Below are positions 27,527-36,859 of a DNA stretch of 53,153 nucleotides, in pieces. Positions within the stretch are counted from its first letter, which is position 1, and every line of letters begins with the position of its first letter. The stretch spans positions 1 through 53,153 of the forward strand of contig NZ_QJRX01000004.1 of assembly GCF_003205495.1 (NCBI RefSeq), read 5' to 3'. A program made the position numbers and the translations under genes. This DNA comes from Aquipseudomonas alcaligenes. Lineage in GTDB: Bacteria > Pseudomonadota > Gammaproteobacteria > Pseudomonadales > Pseudomonadaceae. The notes under the pieces were generated by a model. It did not search any database, had not been told where the DNA came from, and was given only the letters and a program-made list of their open reading frames with translations.

Positions 27527-27721
27527 TTAACGAACGCGCAGCATGCGCTCGACTTTTGCCTTGTCCGACGGATGCATCAGCTCGCTACCGCGCAGTTGAC
27601 GCTTACGCTTGGTGGACATTTTGGTCAGGATGTGGCTCTTGAAAGCGTGCTTGTGCTTGTAGCCGGCCGCGGTTTTCAGGAAACGCTTGGCCGCGCCGCT
27701 TTTGGTTTTCATCTTTGGCAT
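27527..27721 (-). CDS. rpmI: 50S ribosomal protein L35
   Basis: L35 (64 residues) is a small basic ribosomal protein with the conserved [17 protein letters not shown] start and the KRQLRGS motif. It sits between infC and rplT in the standard order, 60 bases from infC. Confidence 0.98.
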   Translation of the reverse strand: MPKMKTKSGAAKRFLKTAAGYKHKHAFKSHILTKMSTKRKRQLRGSELMHPSDKAKVERMLRVR

Positions 27722-27781
27722 GTTTTGTACTCCGCATTCATTAACAACTGATAACCATCAGGCCTGCCAGTGCCCGGGAGG

Positions 27782-28333
27782 TTATTTACGCTTCTTGGGA
27801 GCGATGACCATCATCAGCTGGCGTCCTTCCAGCTTAGGATGCTGTTCGACGGTACCGATTTCGGCGAGGTCGTTTTCGACCCGCTTCAGCAGTTCCATCC
27901 CCAGCTCCTGGTGGGCCATCTCACGACCACGGAATCGCAAGGATACCTTGGCCTTGTCCCCTTCATTAAGGAAACGTACCAGGTTGCGTAGTTTTACCTG
28001 GTAATCCCCTTCTTCCGTCCCTGGACGAAACTTGATTTCTTTGATCTGTTGCTGATGCTGGTTCTTCTTCGCAGCAGCAGCCTGCTTCTTCTTCTCGAAC
28101 AGGTGCTTGCCGTAGTCCATGATGCGGCAAACCGGCGGAACTGCGTCAGCCGAGATCTCTACCAGATCCAGCTTGGCCTCTTCGGCCACGCGCAGTGCTT
28201 CATCGATCGAAACAATACCGATCTGCTCGCCATCCGCACCAATCAGGCGGACCTCACGAGCGGTAATGTTCTCGTTGATAGGCGCCTTGGGGGCGGCCCG
28301 CTTATCCTGTCTCATTTCACGCTTAATAATGAT
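27782..28333 (-). CDS. infC: Translation initiation factor IF-3 (non-AUG start)
   Basis: IF-3 governs initiator-tRNA and start-codon selection. It has an N-domain ([21 protein letters not shown]), linker and C-domain ([22 protein letters not shown]), ending in APKKRK. The first ATG (28313-28315) has no ribosome site. GGAG (28336-28339) instead precedes ATC-ATT-ATT (28333-28325), giving [11 protein letters not shown] as in other pseudomonads. Rare start codons on infC let IF-3 repress itself in E. coli. The ATC start used here overlaps the thrS stop; either ATT is an equal alternative. The protein is about 183 residues. Confidence 0.93.
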   Translation of the reverse strand: MIIKREMRQDKRAAPKAPINENITAREVRLIGADGEQIGIVSIDEALRVAEEAKLDLVEISADAVPPVCRIMDYGKHLFEKKKQAAAAKKNQHQQQIKEIKFRPGTEEGDYQVKLRNLVRFLNEGDKAKVSLRFRGREMAHQELGMELLKRVENDLAEIGTVEQHPKLEGRQLMMVIAPKKRK

Positions 28334-30255
28334 TACTCCGAATCTTGGCGACCACGCCGGGAAACCGCTTGCTTGAGCTGATCGGCGAATTGTTCCAGAG
28401 GCATGGAGCCCAGGTCGACACCTTCGCGGGTACGCACAGCAACGGATCGTGTCTCAACTTCCCTGTCGCCAATAACCAGGAGATAGGGAACCTTGAGCAA
28501 AGTATGCTCGCGGATTTTAAAGCCGATTTTTTCGTTTCTCAAGTCGGACTTGGCACGAAATCCGCTTTGATTGAGGGTTTTCTCGACTTCCAGGGCAAAA
28601 TCGGCCTGCTTGTCGGTGATATTCATCACCACCGCCTGGGTCGGCGCCAGCCAGACCGGGAACTGCCCGGCGTAATGTTCGATGAGCATGCCGATGAAAC
28701 GCTCGAAGGAACCCAGGATGGCGCGATGCAGCATCACCGGACGCTTGCGCCCGTTATCTTCGGCGATATAGCTGGCATCCAGGCGCTCCGGCAGGTTCGG
28801 ATCGTACTGCAGGGTACCGCACTGCCAGTTGCGACCAAGGCAGTCCTTGAGGGTGAACTCGATCTTAGGACCATAGAAAGCCCCCTCGCCCGGCTGGTAT
28901 TCCCAGGCCAGGCCGGATTCGTTCAGCGCATCGGCCAGGGCGGTTTCGGCGCGATCCCACAGCTCGTCGGAACCTACGCGCTTGGCCGGACGAGTGGATA
29001 GCTTCATGGCGATGTCGGAGAAGCCGAAGTCGGCGTAGACCTGCAGGGTCAGCTTGATGAAATCGGCCGCCTCCTTCTTCACCTGATCCTCGGTGCAGAA
29101 GATGTGCGCATCATCCTGGGTGAAGCCGCGCACACGCATGATGCCGTGCAGCGCACCGGACGGCTCGTTGCGATGGCAGGCACCGAATTCGGCCAGACGC
29201 AGCGGCAGGTCGCGGTAAGACTTCAGCCCCTGATTGAAGATCTGCACATGGCACGGGCAGTTCATCGGCTTCACCGCGTAGTCGCGGTTTTCCGAGTTGG
29301 TGGTGAACATGTTCTCGGCATAGTTCGACCAGTGCCCCGAGCGCTCCCAGAGGATGCGGTCGACCACCTGCGGCGTGCGCACCTCGACATAGCCGTGCTC
29401 GCGCTGCACCTGGCGCATGTACTGCTCCAGCACCTGATAGACGGTCCAGCCGTTCGGATGCCAGAACACCATGCCCGGCGCCTCTTCCTGCAGGTGGAAC
29501 AGGTCCAGCTGCTTGCCGATACGGCGATGGTCGCGCTTCTCGGCCTCCTCGATACGCTGGATATAGGCCGCCAGCTGCTTCTTGTCCGCCCAGGCGGTGC
29601 CGTAGATGCGCTGCAGCTGCTCGTTCTTCGAGTCGCCGCGCCAGTAGGCGCCGGATATCTTGGTCAGCTTGAAGGACTTGAGGAAGCGGGTATTGGGCAC
29701 GTGCGGGCCACGGCACATGTCCACGTATTCTTCATGGAAGTACAGGCCCATGGCCTTCTCGTCCGGCATGTCGTCGATCAGGCGCAGCTTGTATTCCTCG
29801 CCGCGCGCCTTGAACAGCTCGATGACCTCGGCACGCGGCGTCATCTTCTTGATGACGTCGTAGTCCTTGTCGATCAGCTCGGCCATGCGCTTCTCGATGG
29901 CCGCCATGTCTTCGGGCGTGAAGGGGCGATCAATGGCGATGTCGTAATAGAAGCCCTCCTCGATCACCGGGCCGATCACCATCTTGGCGCTCGGGTAGAG
30001 CTGCTTGACCGCGTGACCAACCAGGTGGGCACAGGAGTGGCGAATGATCTCCAGCCCCTCTTCATCCTTCGGCGTGATGATCTGCAGGGTCGCGTCGGTC
30101 TCGATCAGATCGCAGGCATCCACCTGCTTGCCGTTGACCTTGCCGGCCAGAGTGGCCTTGGCCAGGCCAGCACCGATGGACTGGGCCACCTCGAGCACGG
30201 ATACCGGATGATCGAACGAACGCTGACTGCCGTCGGGAAGAGTAATGGTGGGCAT
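28333..30255 (-). CDS. thrS: Threonine-tRNA ligase
   Basis: ThrRS (640 residues) has a TGS domain ([20 protein letters not shown]), the editing domain with [14 protein letters not shown] and the CRGPHVPNT motif, the class II core ([46 protein letters not shown]) and an anticodon-binding domain. ATG 30255 follows GGAGG with five bases between and is preferred to a longer frame from 30288. It is the first gene of the operon ending with the MerR gene; tRNA-Val lies upstream on the same strand. Confidence 0.97.
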   Translation of the reverse strand: MPTITLPDGSQRSFDHPVSVLEVAQSIGAGLAKATLAGKVNGKQVDACDLIETDATLQIITPKDEEGLEIIRHSCAHLVGHAVKQLYPSAKMVIGPVIEEGFYYDIAIDRPFTPEDMAAIEKRMAELIDKDYDVIKKMTPRAEVIELFKARGEEYKLRLIDDMPDEKAMGLYFHEEYVDMCRGPHVPNTRFLKSFKLTKISGAYWRGDSKNEQLQRIYGTAWADKKQLAAYIQRIEEAEKRDHRRIGKQLDLFHLQEEAPGMVFWHPNGWTVYQVLEQYMRQVQREHGYVEVRTPQVVDRILWERSGHWSNYAENMFTTNSENRDYAVKPMNCPCHVQIFNQGLKSYRDLPLRLAEFGACHRNEPSGALHGIMRVRGFTQDDAHIFCTEDQVKKEAADFIKLTLQVYADFGFSDIAMKLSTRPAKRVGSDELWDRAETALADALNESGLAWEYQPGEGAFYGPKIEFTLKDCLGRNWQCGTLQYDPNLPERLDASYIAEDNGRKRPVMLHRAILGSFERFIGMLIEHYAGQFPVWLAPTQAVVMNITDKQADFALEVEKTLNQSGFRAKSDLRNEKIGFKIREHTLLKVPYLLVIGDREVETRSVAVRTREGVDLGSMPLEQFADQLKQAVSRRGRQDSE

Positions 30256-30444
30256 GGCGCCTCCTCTCCTAGTGGTGACCCCTACCAAAGGTCACATGGG
30301 TTGGGATGAGCCAGGAAGCGATCCGGCGGTATACCTGCCTGACGATGGCAGGAGCCTTGCGGGCCAACCGGAACCGAACCAGAGTCACTGGAAGTAAACA
30401 GAATCGCGGATGCTTCCAGAAAGCCTATTCTCTGGCAAGCAGCC

Positions 30445-30476
30445 AATAAAAAAGGGGTCGTATCAACGACCCCTTT
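30445..30476 (-). terminator. Terminator of tRNA-Val
   Basis: Arms AAAGGGGTCG and CGACCCCTTT (30451-30460 and 30467-30476) with a six-base loop, followed on the minus strand by a T-run. It begins seven bases after the tRNA CCA, isolating the tRNA from thrS. Confidence 0.85.
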
Positions 30477-30482
30477 CGGATT

Positions 30483-30559
30483 TGGTAGGCACAATTGGAC
30501 TCGAACCAACGACCCCCACCATGTCAAGGTGGTGCTCTAACCAACTGAGCTATGTGCCT
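30483..30559 (-). tRNA. tRNA-Val (anticodon GAC)
   Basis: The 77-base cloverleaf has acceptor AGGCACA/TGTGCCT, encoded CCA, D-arm GCTCAGTTGGTTAGAGC, anticodon stem with loop TTGACAT (GAC), and T-loop GTTCGAGTC. Confidence 0.96.
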
Positions 30560-30744
30560 GCAATGGAGGCGCATTTTAGGGAGATTCGCCGGGGTGTCAA
30601 CACCTTTTTTCGCTAAGCCTCTGAAAAAGTGGATTTTTTGCCGCACAGCGCCACGTTGAAAATTTTGCACAGAGGCTAGCCGGCGCATTTTGACTCGGGT
30701 AGCATCCGCTCATTCCGTAAAAAATAAAGAACATAGGTTCAAAT

Positions 30745-32028
30745 ATGGCGCACACCTCCTACCCCCAGTCCTACTACGCCGCTTCGGCCAATCCGGTTCC
30801 GCAGCGCCCGGCGCTGCAGGGCGAGACCGAGACCGATGTCTGTATCATCGGCGCCGGCTACACCGGCCTCTCCACCGCCCTGTTCCTGCTGGAGAACGGC
30901 TTCAAGGTCAGCATCGTCGAGGCCGCCAAGGTTGGCTTCGGCGCCTCCGGTCGCAACGGCGGCCAGATCGTCAATAGCTACAGCCGCGACATCGACGTGA
31001 TCGAACGTACCGTCGGCCCCAAGCAGGCCCAACTGATGGGCCAGATGGCCTTCGAAGGTGGCCGCATCATTCGCGAGCGTATCGCCAAGTACGACATCAA
31101 GTGCGACCTGAAGGACGGTGGCGTGTTCGCCGCCTTCACGCCCAAGCAGATGAAGCACCTGGAAGCGCAGAAGAAGCTGTGGGAGCGCTTCGGCCATACC
31201 CAGCTGGAGATCATGGACGCCCAGCGCATCCGTGAAGTGGTCAAGACCGAGAACTACATCGGCGGCATGCTCGACATGAGCGGCGGCCACATCCATCCGC
31301 TGAACCTGGCGCTCGGCGAAGCCGCGGCCGTGGAAAGCCTGGGTGGCATCATCTACGAACAGAGTCCGGCCGTGCGCATCGAGCGCGGCGCCAACCCGGT
31401 GGTGCATACTCCCGAAGGCCGCGTGAAGGCCAAGTTCATCGTGGTCGCCGGCAACGCCTATCTGGGCAACCTGGTGCCGGAACTGGCCGCCAAGACCATG
31501 CCCTGCGGCAGTCAGGTGATCGCCACCGAGCCGCTGAGCGAGGAAATGGCCAAGAGCCTGCTGCCGCAGGACTACTGTGTGGAAGACTGCAACTACCTGC
31601 TTGACTACTTCCGCCTGACCGGCGACCGTCGCCTGATCTACGGCGGCGGCGTGGTCTACGGCGCCAAGGACCCGGCCAACATCGAGGCGATGATCCGCCC
31701 GATGATGCTCAAGACCTTCCCGCAGCTGAAAGGCGTGAAGATCGACTACGCCTGGACCGGCAACTTCCTGCTGACCCTGTCGCGCCTGCCGCAGGTCGGT
31801 CGCATCGGCGACAACATCTACTACTCGCAGGGCTGCAGCGGCCACGGCGTGACCTACACCCACCTGGCCGGCAAGATCCTCGCCGAAGCCCTGCGTGGCC
31901 AGGCCGAGCGTTTCGACGCCTTCGGCAGCCTGCCGCACTACCCCTTCCCGGGTGGTCGCCTGTTCCGCGTGCCCTTCACCGCCATGGGCGCCTGGTACTA
32001 CAGCCTGCGCGACAAGCTGGGCCTGTAA
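30745..32028 (+). CDS. pauB: FAD-dependent oxidoreductase, gamma-glutamylputrescine oxidase (PuuB/PauB) type
   Basis: The 427-residue DAO-fold flavoprotein has the dinucleotide site DVCIIGAGYTGLSTA (residues ~32-46), SGRNGGQIVNSYS, and the C-terminal FAD motif GCSGHGVTYTHLAGKIL. The closest characterised relatives I recall are PauB/PuuB enzymes, which oxidise gamma-glutamylated polyamines to aldehydes with H2O2. P. aeruginosa has several paralogues, one at the matching position (PA2776). The exact substrate cannot be decided from sequence. The gene stands alone and ends at a strong terminator. Confidence 0.8.
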   Translation: MAHTSYPQSYYAASANPVPQRPALQGETETDVCIIGAGYTGLSTALFLLENGFKVSIVEAAKVGFGASGRNGGQIVNSYSRDIDVIERTVGPKQAQLMGQMAFEGGRIIRERIAKYDIKCDLKDGGVFAAFTPKQMKHLEAQKKLWERFGHTQLEIMDAQRIREVVKTENYIGGMLDMSGGHIHPLNLALGEAAAVESLGGIIYEQSPAVRIERGANPVVHTPEGRVKAKFIVVAGNAYLGNLVPELAAKTMPCGSQVIATEPLSEEMAKSLLPQDYCVEDCNYLLDYFRLTGDRRLIYGGGVVYGAKDPANIEAMIRPMMLKTFPQLKGVKIDYAWTGNFLLTLSRLPQVGRIGDNIYYSQGCSGHGVTYTHLAGKILAEALRGQAERFDAFGSLPHYPFPGGRLFRVPFTAMGAWYYSLRDKLGL

Positions 32029-32045
32029 CACCGACCGCAAACGGA

Positions 32046-32070
32046 AACGGCGCCCTCGGGCGCCGTTTTT
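32046..32070 (+). terminator. Bidirectional terminator between pauB and the DUF2388 gene
   Basis: Arms AACGGCGCCC and GGGCGCCGTT (two-base loop) end in five T on the plus strand. It lies 18 bases after the oxidoreductase stop and 17 before the end of the convergent gene. Confidence 0.85.
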
Positions 32071-32086
32071 CATTTCACCGCGCCGA

Positions 32087-32392
32087 TCACAATGCCAGGA
32101 TGGCCTGCGCCAGCTGCATGTCATCCAGCTGCAGCTCCGGCAGCTTGCCACGGATGTGCTGGAAGGCCGCCTCCAGATGCGCACCACGGATATCGCCGCG
32201 ACTGGCAACGAAGCTCGCCGCGTCGTCCTTGGCCTCGCGCACCACCTTGTCGTCACCGAAGGTGGACGAGGTGACATCGGTGGTGGCATCCACCGTATTG
32301 ACCATGCCGTCGGTGGTTACCACGAAGCTGGTCGCGCCCACCTGCAGGCTGCATCCCAGGGCCAGCGCCGCCAGCCAGTATCTGCTTTGCAT
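32087..32392 (-). CDS. DUF2388 exported small protein
   Basis: The 101-residue protein has a Sec signal peptide (MQSRYWLAALALGCSLQVGA). The mature part shows the Pseudomonas DUF2388 pattern: TSFVVTTDGMVNTVDATTDV, KVVREAKDDAASFVASRGDI, RGAHLEAAFQHIR and LAQAILAL. It should be periplasmic. Function unknown. Pseudomonads often carry several paralogues. Confidence 0.88.
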   Translation of the reverse strand: MQSRYWLAALALGCSLQVGATSFVVTTDGMVNTVDATTDVTSSTFGDDKVVREAKDDAASFVASRGDIRGAHLEAAFQHIRGKLPELQLDDMQLAQAILAL

Positions 32393-32501
32393 GTTGTCAT
32401 CTCCCTACGCATGAAACCTGCCAGCAGCTTAGCAGCCGAGCCATCGGCCTGTCGCCAAGTACGCTAGAATGCCCGCCGTTTTTCCGCAGCGCACACCGAC
32501 C

Positions 32502-33494
32502 ATGCCGAACTCCATACAGCGACCAGAGCCTTCCCGCCGCTTCTCCGTGGCGCCGATGATGGACTGGACCGACCGCCACTGCCGCTTCTTCCTGCGCCAG
32601 CTGTCCAGCCGCGCCCTGCTCTATACCGAGATGGTCACCACCGGCGCCCTGCTGCATGGCGATGCCCAGCGCTTCCTGCGCTATCACGACTGCGAGCACC
32701 CACTGGCCCTGCAGCTGGGCGGCAGCAATCCTGCTGATCTGGCGGCCTGCGCACGGATGGCTGAAGAGCATGGTTATGACGAGGTCAATCTCAACGTCGG
32801 CTGTCCCAGCGACCGGGTGCAGAACAACATGATCGGCGCCTGCCTGATGGGGCATCCGCAGCTGGTGGCCGACTGCGTCAGGGCCATGCGCGACGCGGTG
32901 GACATCCCGGTCACGGTCAAGCACCGCATCGGCATCAACGGCCGCGACAGCTACGCCGAGCTGTGCGACTTCGTCGGCACGGTGCGCGAGGCCGGCTGCC
33001 CCAGCTTCACCGTGCATGCGCGCATCGCCATTCTCGAAGGCCTGTCGCCCAAGGAGAACCGCGAAATCCCGCCGCTGCGCTACGACGTCGCTGCGCAGCT
33101 CAAGCGCGACTTTCCCGATCTGGAAATCATCCTCAACGGCGGCATCAAGACCCTGGAAGAGTGCCAGCAGCACCTGCAGACCTTCGACGGCGTGATGCTG
33201 GGCCGCGAGGCCTACCATAATCCCTACCTGCTGGCGCAGGTCGACCAGCAGCTGTTCGACCTAGACAGCCCGGTGATCAGCCGCGCCGAGGCGCTAACGC
33301 GCATGCGCCCCTACATCGAACGGCACCTCGCCGAGGGCGGCGCCATGCACCACGTCACCCGCCATGTGCTGGGCCTGGCCCAGGGCTTTCCAGGTGCGCG
33401 GCGCTTCCGCCAGCTGCTCTCGGTGGACGTGCACAAGACCCAGGACCCGCTGGCCCTGCTCAACCAGGCCATCGAACTGCTCGCCGGCCACTGA
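32502..33494 (+). CDS. dusA: tRNA-dihydrouridine(20/20a) synthase
   Basis: DusA (330 residues) is an FMN enzyme reducing uridines in the tRNA D-loop. It shows FSVAPMMDWTDRHCRFF, YTEMVTTGALLHGD, the catalytic-cysteine segment NVGCPSDRVQ, VKHRIGIN and GVMLGREAYHNPYLL. The upstream in-frame ATG at 32469 lies inside a promoter-like stretch (TACGCTAGAAT), so ATG 32502 is preferred. TM-barrel and C-terminal helical domains are complete. Confidence 0.95.
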   Translation: MPNSIQRPEPSRRFSVAPMMDWTDRHCRFFLRQLSSRALLYTEMVTTGALLHGDAQRFLRYHDCEHPLALQLGGSNPADLAACARMAEEHGYDEVNLNVGCPSDRVQNNMIGACLMGHPQLVADCVRAMRDAVDIPVTVKHRIGINGRDSYAELCDFVGTVREAGCPSFTVHARIAILEGLSPKENREIPPLRYDVAAQLKRDFPDLEIILNGGIKTLEECQQHLQTFDGVMLGREAYHNPYLLAQVDQQLFDLDSPVISRAEALTRMRPYIERHLAEGGAMHHVTRHVLGLAQGFPGARRFRQLLSVDVHKTQDPLALLNQAIELLAGH

Positions 33495-33629
33495 GACGAT
33501 CATTCCAGCGCGCACGGCAGCGCTTCTCTGCCCCAGCCCGACGCCAGCAGCGGAAAAGCCCGCGCCAGACATTGAAGCGCTCCGCACGGCTCGGGTAAGG
33601 TCGGAGACATGTAACGACAGGGCCTCGTC

Positions 33630-34553
33630 ATGACCTCCAAGCTGGACCAACTCAAGCAGTACACCACCGTGGTCGCCGACACCGGCGACCTCGACGCCAT
33701 CAGCCGGCTCAAGCCGGTGGACGCCACCACCAACCCCTCACTGCTGCTCAAGGCCGCAGCCCTGCCCCGCTATGCCGAGCTGCTGGGCAAGGCCGTGCAG
33801 GGCTGCGCCGGCGATCTGGGCCTGGCCTGCGACCGCTTCGGCGTGGCCGTCGGCCAGGAAATCCTCAAGGTGATCCCGGGGCGCATCTCCACCGAGGTGG
33901 ACGCTCGCCTGTCCTTCGATACCCAGGCTACCCTGCGCCGCGCCGAGCGCCTCATCGGCCTGTACGAGCAGGCCGGCATCGGCCGCGAGCGGGTGCTGAT
34001 CAAGATCGCCTCGACCTGGGAAGGCATCCGCGCCGCCGAGCAGCTGGAGAAGGCCGGCATCCAGACCAACCTGACCCTGCTGTTCTCCTTCGCCCAGGCC
34101 GTGGCCTGCGCGGACGCCGGCGTGTTCCTCATCTCGCCCTTCGTCGGGCGCATCTACGACTGGTACAAAAAGGCCGAGGGCCGCGACTTCGTCGGCGCCG
34201 AGGACCCGGGCGTGAAGTCCGTGTCGCGCATCTACCAGTACTACAAGGCCAACGGCTACGACACCGTGGTGATGGGCGCGAGCTTCCGCAACCTGGGCCA
34301 GATCGAGCAGCTGGCCGGCTGCGACCGCCTGACCATCAGCCCCGAGCTGCTCCAGCAGCTGGCCGACGACCAGGGCCAATTGCCGCGCACCCTCACCCCC
34401 GGCACCGGCGAAGCACGCCAGGCACTGGACGAGAGCGCCTTCCGCTGGGCCATGAACGAGGACGCCATGGCCACCGAGAAGCTGGCCGAGGGCATCCGCC
34501 TGTTCGCCCGCGACCAGGAGAAGCTGGAGGCCCTGCTGGCCGCCCGCCACTAA
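33630..34553 (+). CDS. tal: Transaldolase
   Basis: Transaldolase (307 residues) moves a dihydroxyacetone unit between sugar phosphates in the pentose-phosphate pathway. The Schiff-base lysine lies in [11 protein letters not shown] (~residue 132). [39 protein letters not shown] and MGASFRN are conserved. It is followed by a strong terminator. Confidence 0.97.
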   Translation: MTSKLDQLKQYTTVVADTGDLDAISRLKPVDATTNPSLLLKAAALPRYAELLGKAVQGCAGDLGLACDRFGVAVGQEILKVIPGRISTEVDARLSFDTQATLRRAERLIGLYEQAGIGRERVLIKIASTWEGIRAAEQLEKAGIQTNLTLLFSFAQAVACADAGVFLISPFVGRIYDWYKKAEGRDFVGAEDPGVKSVSRIYQYYKANGYDTVVMGASFRNLGQIEQLAGCDRLTISPELLQQLADDQGQLPRTLTPGTGEARQALDESAFRWAMNEDAMATEKLAEGIRLFARDQEKLEALLAARH

Positions 34554-34566
34554 CCCAGGCGCAAAC

Positions 34567-34602
34567 GAAAAGGGCGATATCCGCGGGGATATCGCCCTTT
34601 TT
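34567..34602 (+). terminator. Terminator between tal and the RssC-like gene
   Basis: A 12-bp perfect stem AGGGCGATATCC/GGATATCGCCCT with a four-base loop is flanked by A- and T-runs, so it can work in both directions. It separates convergent tal and the anti-sigma antagonist gene. Confidence 0.88.
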
Positions 34603-34619
34603 CATGCCCGTTTACACGG

Positions 34620-35114
34620 TCAGCTGCGTTCCAGGGCGCTCACCAAGTCATGGAAGGCCTCGCGGTTGGACTCGTTGAGCCCCATGAGGATGCGATGGGC
34701 TTCCAGCACCTTGGCCTTGACCACCTCTTCCGACTGATCCTGCGACGGCAGGTCGCTCAGGCATTCCGGACAGGGAATCGGCCGGTCGACGATGTTGAAC
34801 ACCTGATCGAAGCCCATCGACTGCAGCAGGCGGGTGATGTCCTCGTGGGTGGTGACCACGGTGGGCAACAGGCCGATCTTCTGCCGCGAGAGGATGGAGA
34901 GCTTGGCCAGCAGACCGAGAGTGGTGCTGTCGATGCTGCGGGTTTCTGTCAGATCAATGACGATCGCCGAAAAATTCAGCGCAGAGAAGATTTTTTCGAT
35001 CGTTGCATCCAGCGCCGAACACAGGGTCAGGCGGATTTCACCGACGAACTTCAGGACGAAGGTACCGTCCTGCTCGGCGAACTGGATCCTACCGGGGCTA
35101 TTCCCAGGATTCAT
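34620..35114 (-). CDS. rssC: STAS-domain anti-sigma factor antagonist (RssC-like)
   Basis: The 164-residue protein has a STAS fold in the first ~105 residues, with the phosphorylatable serine in RSIDSTTLGLL, followed by a tail holding CPEC and a helical end. It would be controlled by the phosphatase encoded just upstream: the ATG overlaps that gene's stop (ATGA at 35111-35114). In pseudomonads this pair has been linked to control of RpoS turnover as RssB/RssC; that assignment is from memory and from synteny (PA2797/PA2798). Confidence 0.85.
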   Translation of the reverse strand: MNPGNSPGRIQFAEQDGTFVLKFVGEIRLTLCSALDATIEKIFSALNFSAIVIDLTETRSIDSTTLGLLAKLSILSRQKIGLLPTVVTTHEDITRLLQSMGFDQVFNIVDRPIPCPECLSDLPSQDQSEEVVKAKVLEAHRILMGLNESNREAFHDLVSALERS

Positions 35115-36295
35115 GCAAGGTTCCTGCTCAACACCAGCAAGGCAATATCATCCGGCATATCGCGCAGATTGGCCAGCCCGAACACCTGGCGCAGGCCATC
35201 CAACGTGCCTCCGGCCTGGCTGACCAGTCGTGGCAGCGCGGCCTCCTTCTCTTTGAGCGTGTCGCCAGGCAAAAGGTCCAGGATGCCGTCGGACATCAGG
35301 CTCAGGCTGAAGGACTGCGGCAACTGCATGACCTGATCCTTGTAGCTGGCCTCATCGAACAGCCCCACCGGCAGGCCGCGCCCGTCCAGATAGCGGGCCT
35401 CGCCCTCGCTGAACAGCACCGGCAGCGGCAGATGGCCGCCGATGCTGTAGGTCAGGGTGCCGCTCTGCTGGTCGATCACCCCGCCGAGCATGGTCACGTG
35501 CTTGCCCAGCTTGCAGTTGATCAGGCCACGGTTGATATGGCCGAGCACATCGGAGGGCTTGAACTCCGGCAACACGCCGTTGCGCTTCCACTCGTAGAGC
35601 AGGCGCGTGGTCATGAACTTGAGCAGCACGGTGACGAAGGCCGACGAGGCGCCATGGCCGGAGACATCGGCCAGGTAGAAGGCCACGCGGTGCTCGTCCA
35701 CGCGGAAGTAGTCGACGAAATCGCCCGACAGGTACAGCGAGGGGATGATCTGGTGGGCGAACTGCAGGTCATCGGCCTGCCAGGGCGTGACCGGCAGCAT
35801 GTTCATCTGCACCTGGCGCCCGGCGTTCTGGTCCTCCTGCAGCAGGTGCAGGCTGGCCTGCAACTCGCGATTGGCGGTCTCCAGCTTCTCGCGGTAGCGC
35901 TGGTTCTCCAGGCGCAGCTGGAAGCGATCCAGCGCGCGGCGCACCGAGTGCTCCAGCACGGCCAGGTCTTCCAGGGGCTTGATCAGGTAGTCGGCAGCGC
36001 CCAGACGCAGGGCCTCGACCGCATCGCTCATCACCCCCGCCCCGGAAACGACTATGACCGGGATCTCGCTGTTGAGCGCACTGATCCGGCGGATCAGCTC
36101 GAGGCCGTCGATCTGTGGCATGCGCAGATCGCAGATGATCAGGTCGGGTTGTTCGCGTTCGAACACTTCCAGTCCCTGCAGCCCGTTTCCGGCCTGCAGG
36201 ACCTGGAAACCACTGTCCTCTAGATAGGCGGCGAGGCTCGCTCGCACCACCTCGTCATCATCGATTATCAGCAGCTTGGCGCTGGGTTTGTGCAT
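35111..36295 (-). CDS. rssB: Response regulator with PP2C-type phosphatase output (RssB-like)
   Basis: The 394-residue protein has a receiver domain with the acidic pocket LIIDDDE, phosphoacceptor Asp in LIICDLRMPQIDG and Lys in YLIKPLE. A helical linker (~135-175) leads to a SpoIIE/PP2C phosphatase (GDFVDYFRVDEHRVAFYLAD, VSGHGASSAFVTVLL). Metal-binding aspartates are present. It likely dephosphorylates the STAS protein downstream. It is related to RssB, the RpoS adaptor. ATG 36295 (MHKPSAK) is preferred to a longer frame. No histidine kinase is adjacent. Confidence 0.88.
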   Translation of the reverse strand: MHKPSAKLLIIDDDEVVRASLAAYLEDSGFQVLQAGNGLQGLEVFEREQPDLIICDLRMPQIDGLELIRRISALNSEIPVIVVSGAGVMSDAVEALRLGAADYLIKPLEDLAVLEHSVRRALDRFQLRLENQRYREKLETANRELQASLHLLQEDQNAGRQVQMNMLPVTPWQADDLQFAHQIIPSLYLSGDFVDYFRVDEHRVAFYLADVSGHGASSAFVTVLLKFMTTRLLYEWKRNGVLPEFKPSDVLGHINRGLINCKLGKHVTMLGGVIDQQSGTLTYSIGGHLPLPVLFSEGEARYLDGRGLPVGLFDEASYKDQVMQLPQSFSLSLMSDGILDLLPGDTLKEKEAALPRLVSQAGGTLDGLRQVFGLANLRDMPDDIALLVLSRNLA

Positions 36296-36509
36296 GGGCC
36301 ATCCAGGCAAACGACGCCGGAGAGAGATTGGATTTGCCGACCGGCGGGGACAGCAACACCTGCGCTCGGACGATTCACGGCGCAGACGGTACTCCCATCC
36401 GCCAGGCGATTCAAGCCGCTGCCGATTGTCGCCCGGCGCCTTTACACCTCAAATCGGCGGGGGTTATAAGACCGTCGGGGAGCACCCGAAAAACAAGAGG
36501 ACAGGGTCC

Positions 36510-36809
36510 ATGAGCCAGAACGATCGTGCCTACAGCGAGAAACGTGACTTCATCCGCATGCGACTGGAAGCACCGGTCATCCTTCACCACGCCGGCAAGG
36601 AATTCCAGGCCCAGTGCCTCGACCTTTCCAGTACCGGCATGCAGGTGGAGGCCGACTGTCAGGTCGCCATGGGTGACCGGGTGAAAGTGCACATCCCCTC
36701 CGACCACAGCGAACTCAAGGGGCTCGATGCCCAGGCGGAAGTGGTGCGGGTGACACCGCTGGACGATGGCCGAACCTCCATCGGCCTGGCCATCCTGTCG
36801 ATGAGCTGA
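36510..36809 (+). CDS. PilZ-domain protein
   Basis: The 99-residue single-domain PilZ protein has RRxxxR-like (KRDFIRMRL) and DLSSTGMQV (D/NxSxxG) motifs that together bind cyclic di-GMP. The first motif is imperfect (EKRDFIRMR), so affinity may be changed. ATG 36510 follows AGAGG. It is monocistronic, divergent from the RssB-like gene and followed by a terminator. Partner unknown. Confidence 0.9.
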   Translation: MSQNDRAYSEKRDFIRMRLEAPVILHHAGKEFQAQCLDLSSTGMQVEADCQVAMGDRVKVHIPSDHSELKGLDAQAEVVRVTPLDDGRTSIGLAILSMS

Positions 36810-36816
36810 AAACGAG

Positions 36817-36838
36817 AAAGGCGGCCCAGGCCGCCTTT
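36817..36838. terminator. Bidirectional terminator between pilZ gene and mlaA
   Basis: Arms AAAGGCGGCC and GGCCGCCTTT with a CA loop separate two convergent genes. A- and T-tracts flank both sides. Confidence 0.85.
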
Positions 36839-36859
36839 CTGCTTTCTTGTCCGGACGAC

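Noticed and set aside
30739..32289. 516-codon minus-strand frame opposite the FAD oxidoreductase
   Set aside because: Shadow frame; the plus strand shows FAD-binding motifs and a downstream terminator.
35003..36223. 406-codon plus-strand frame over the RssB-like gene
   Set aside because: Gln/His-rich antisense shadow of the response regulator.
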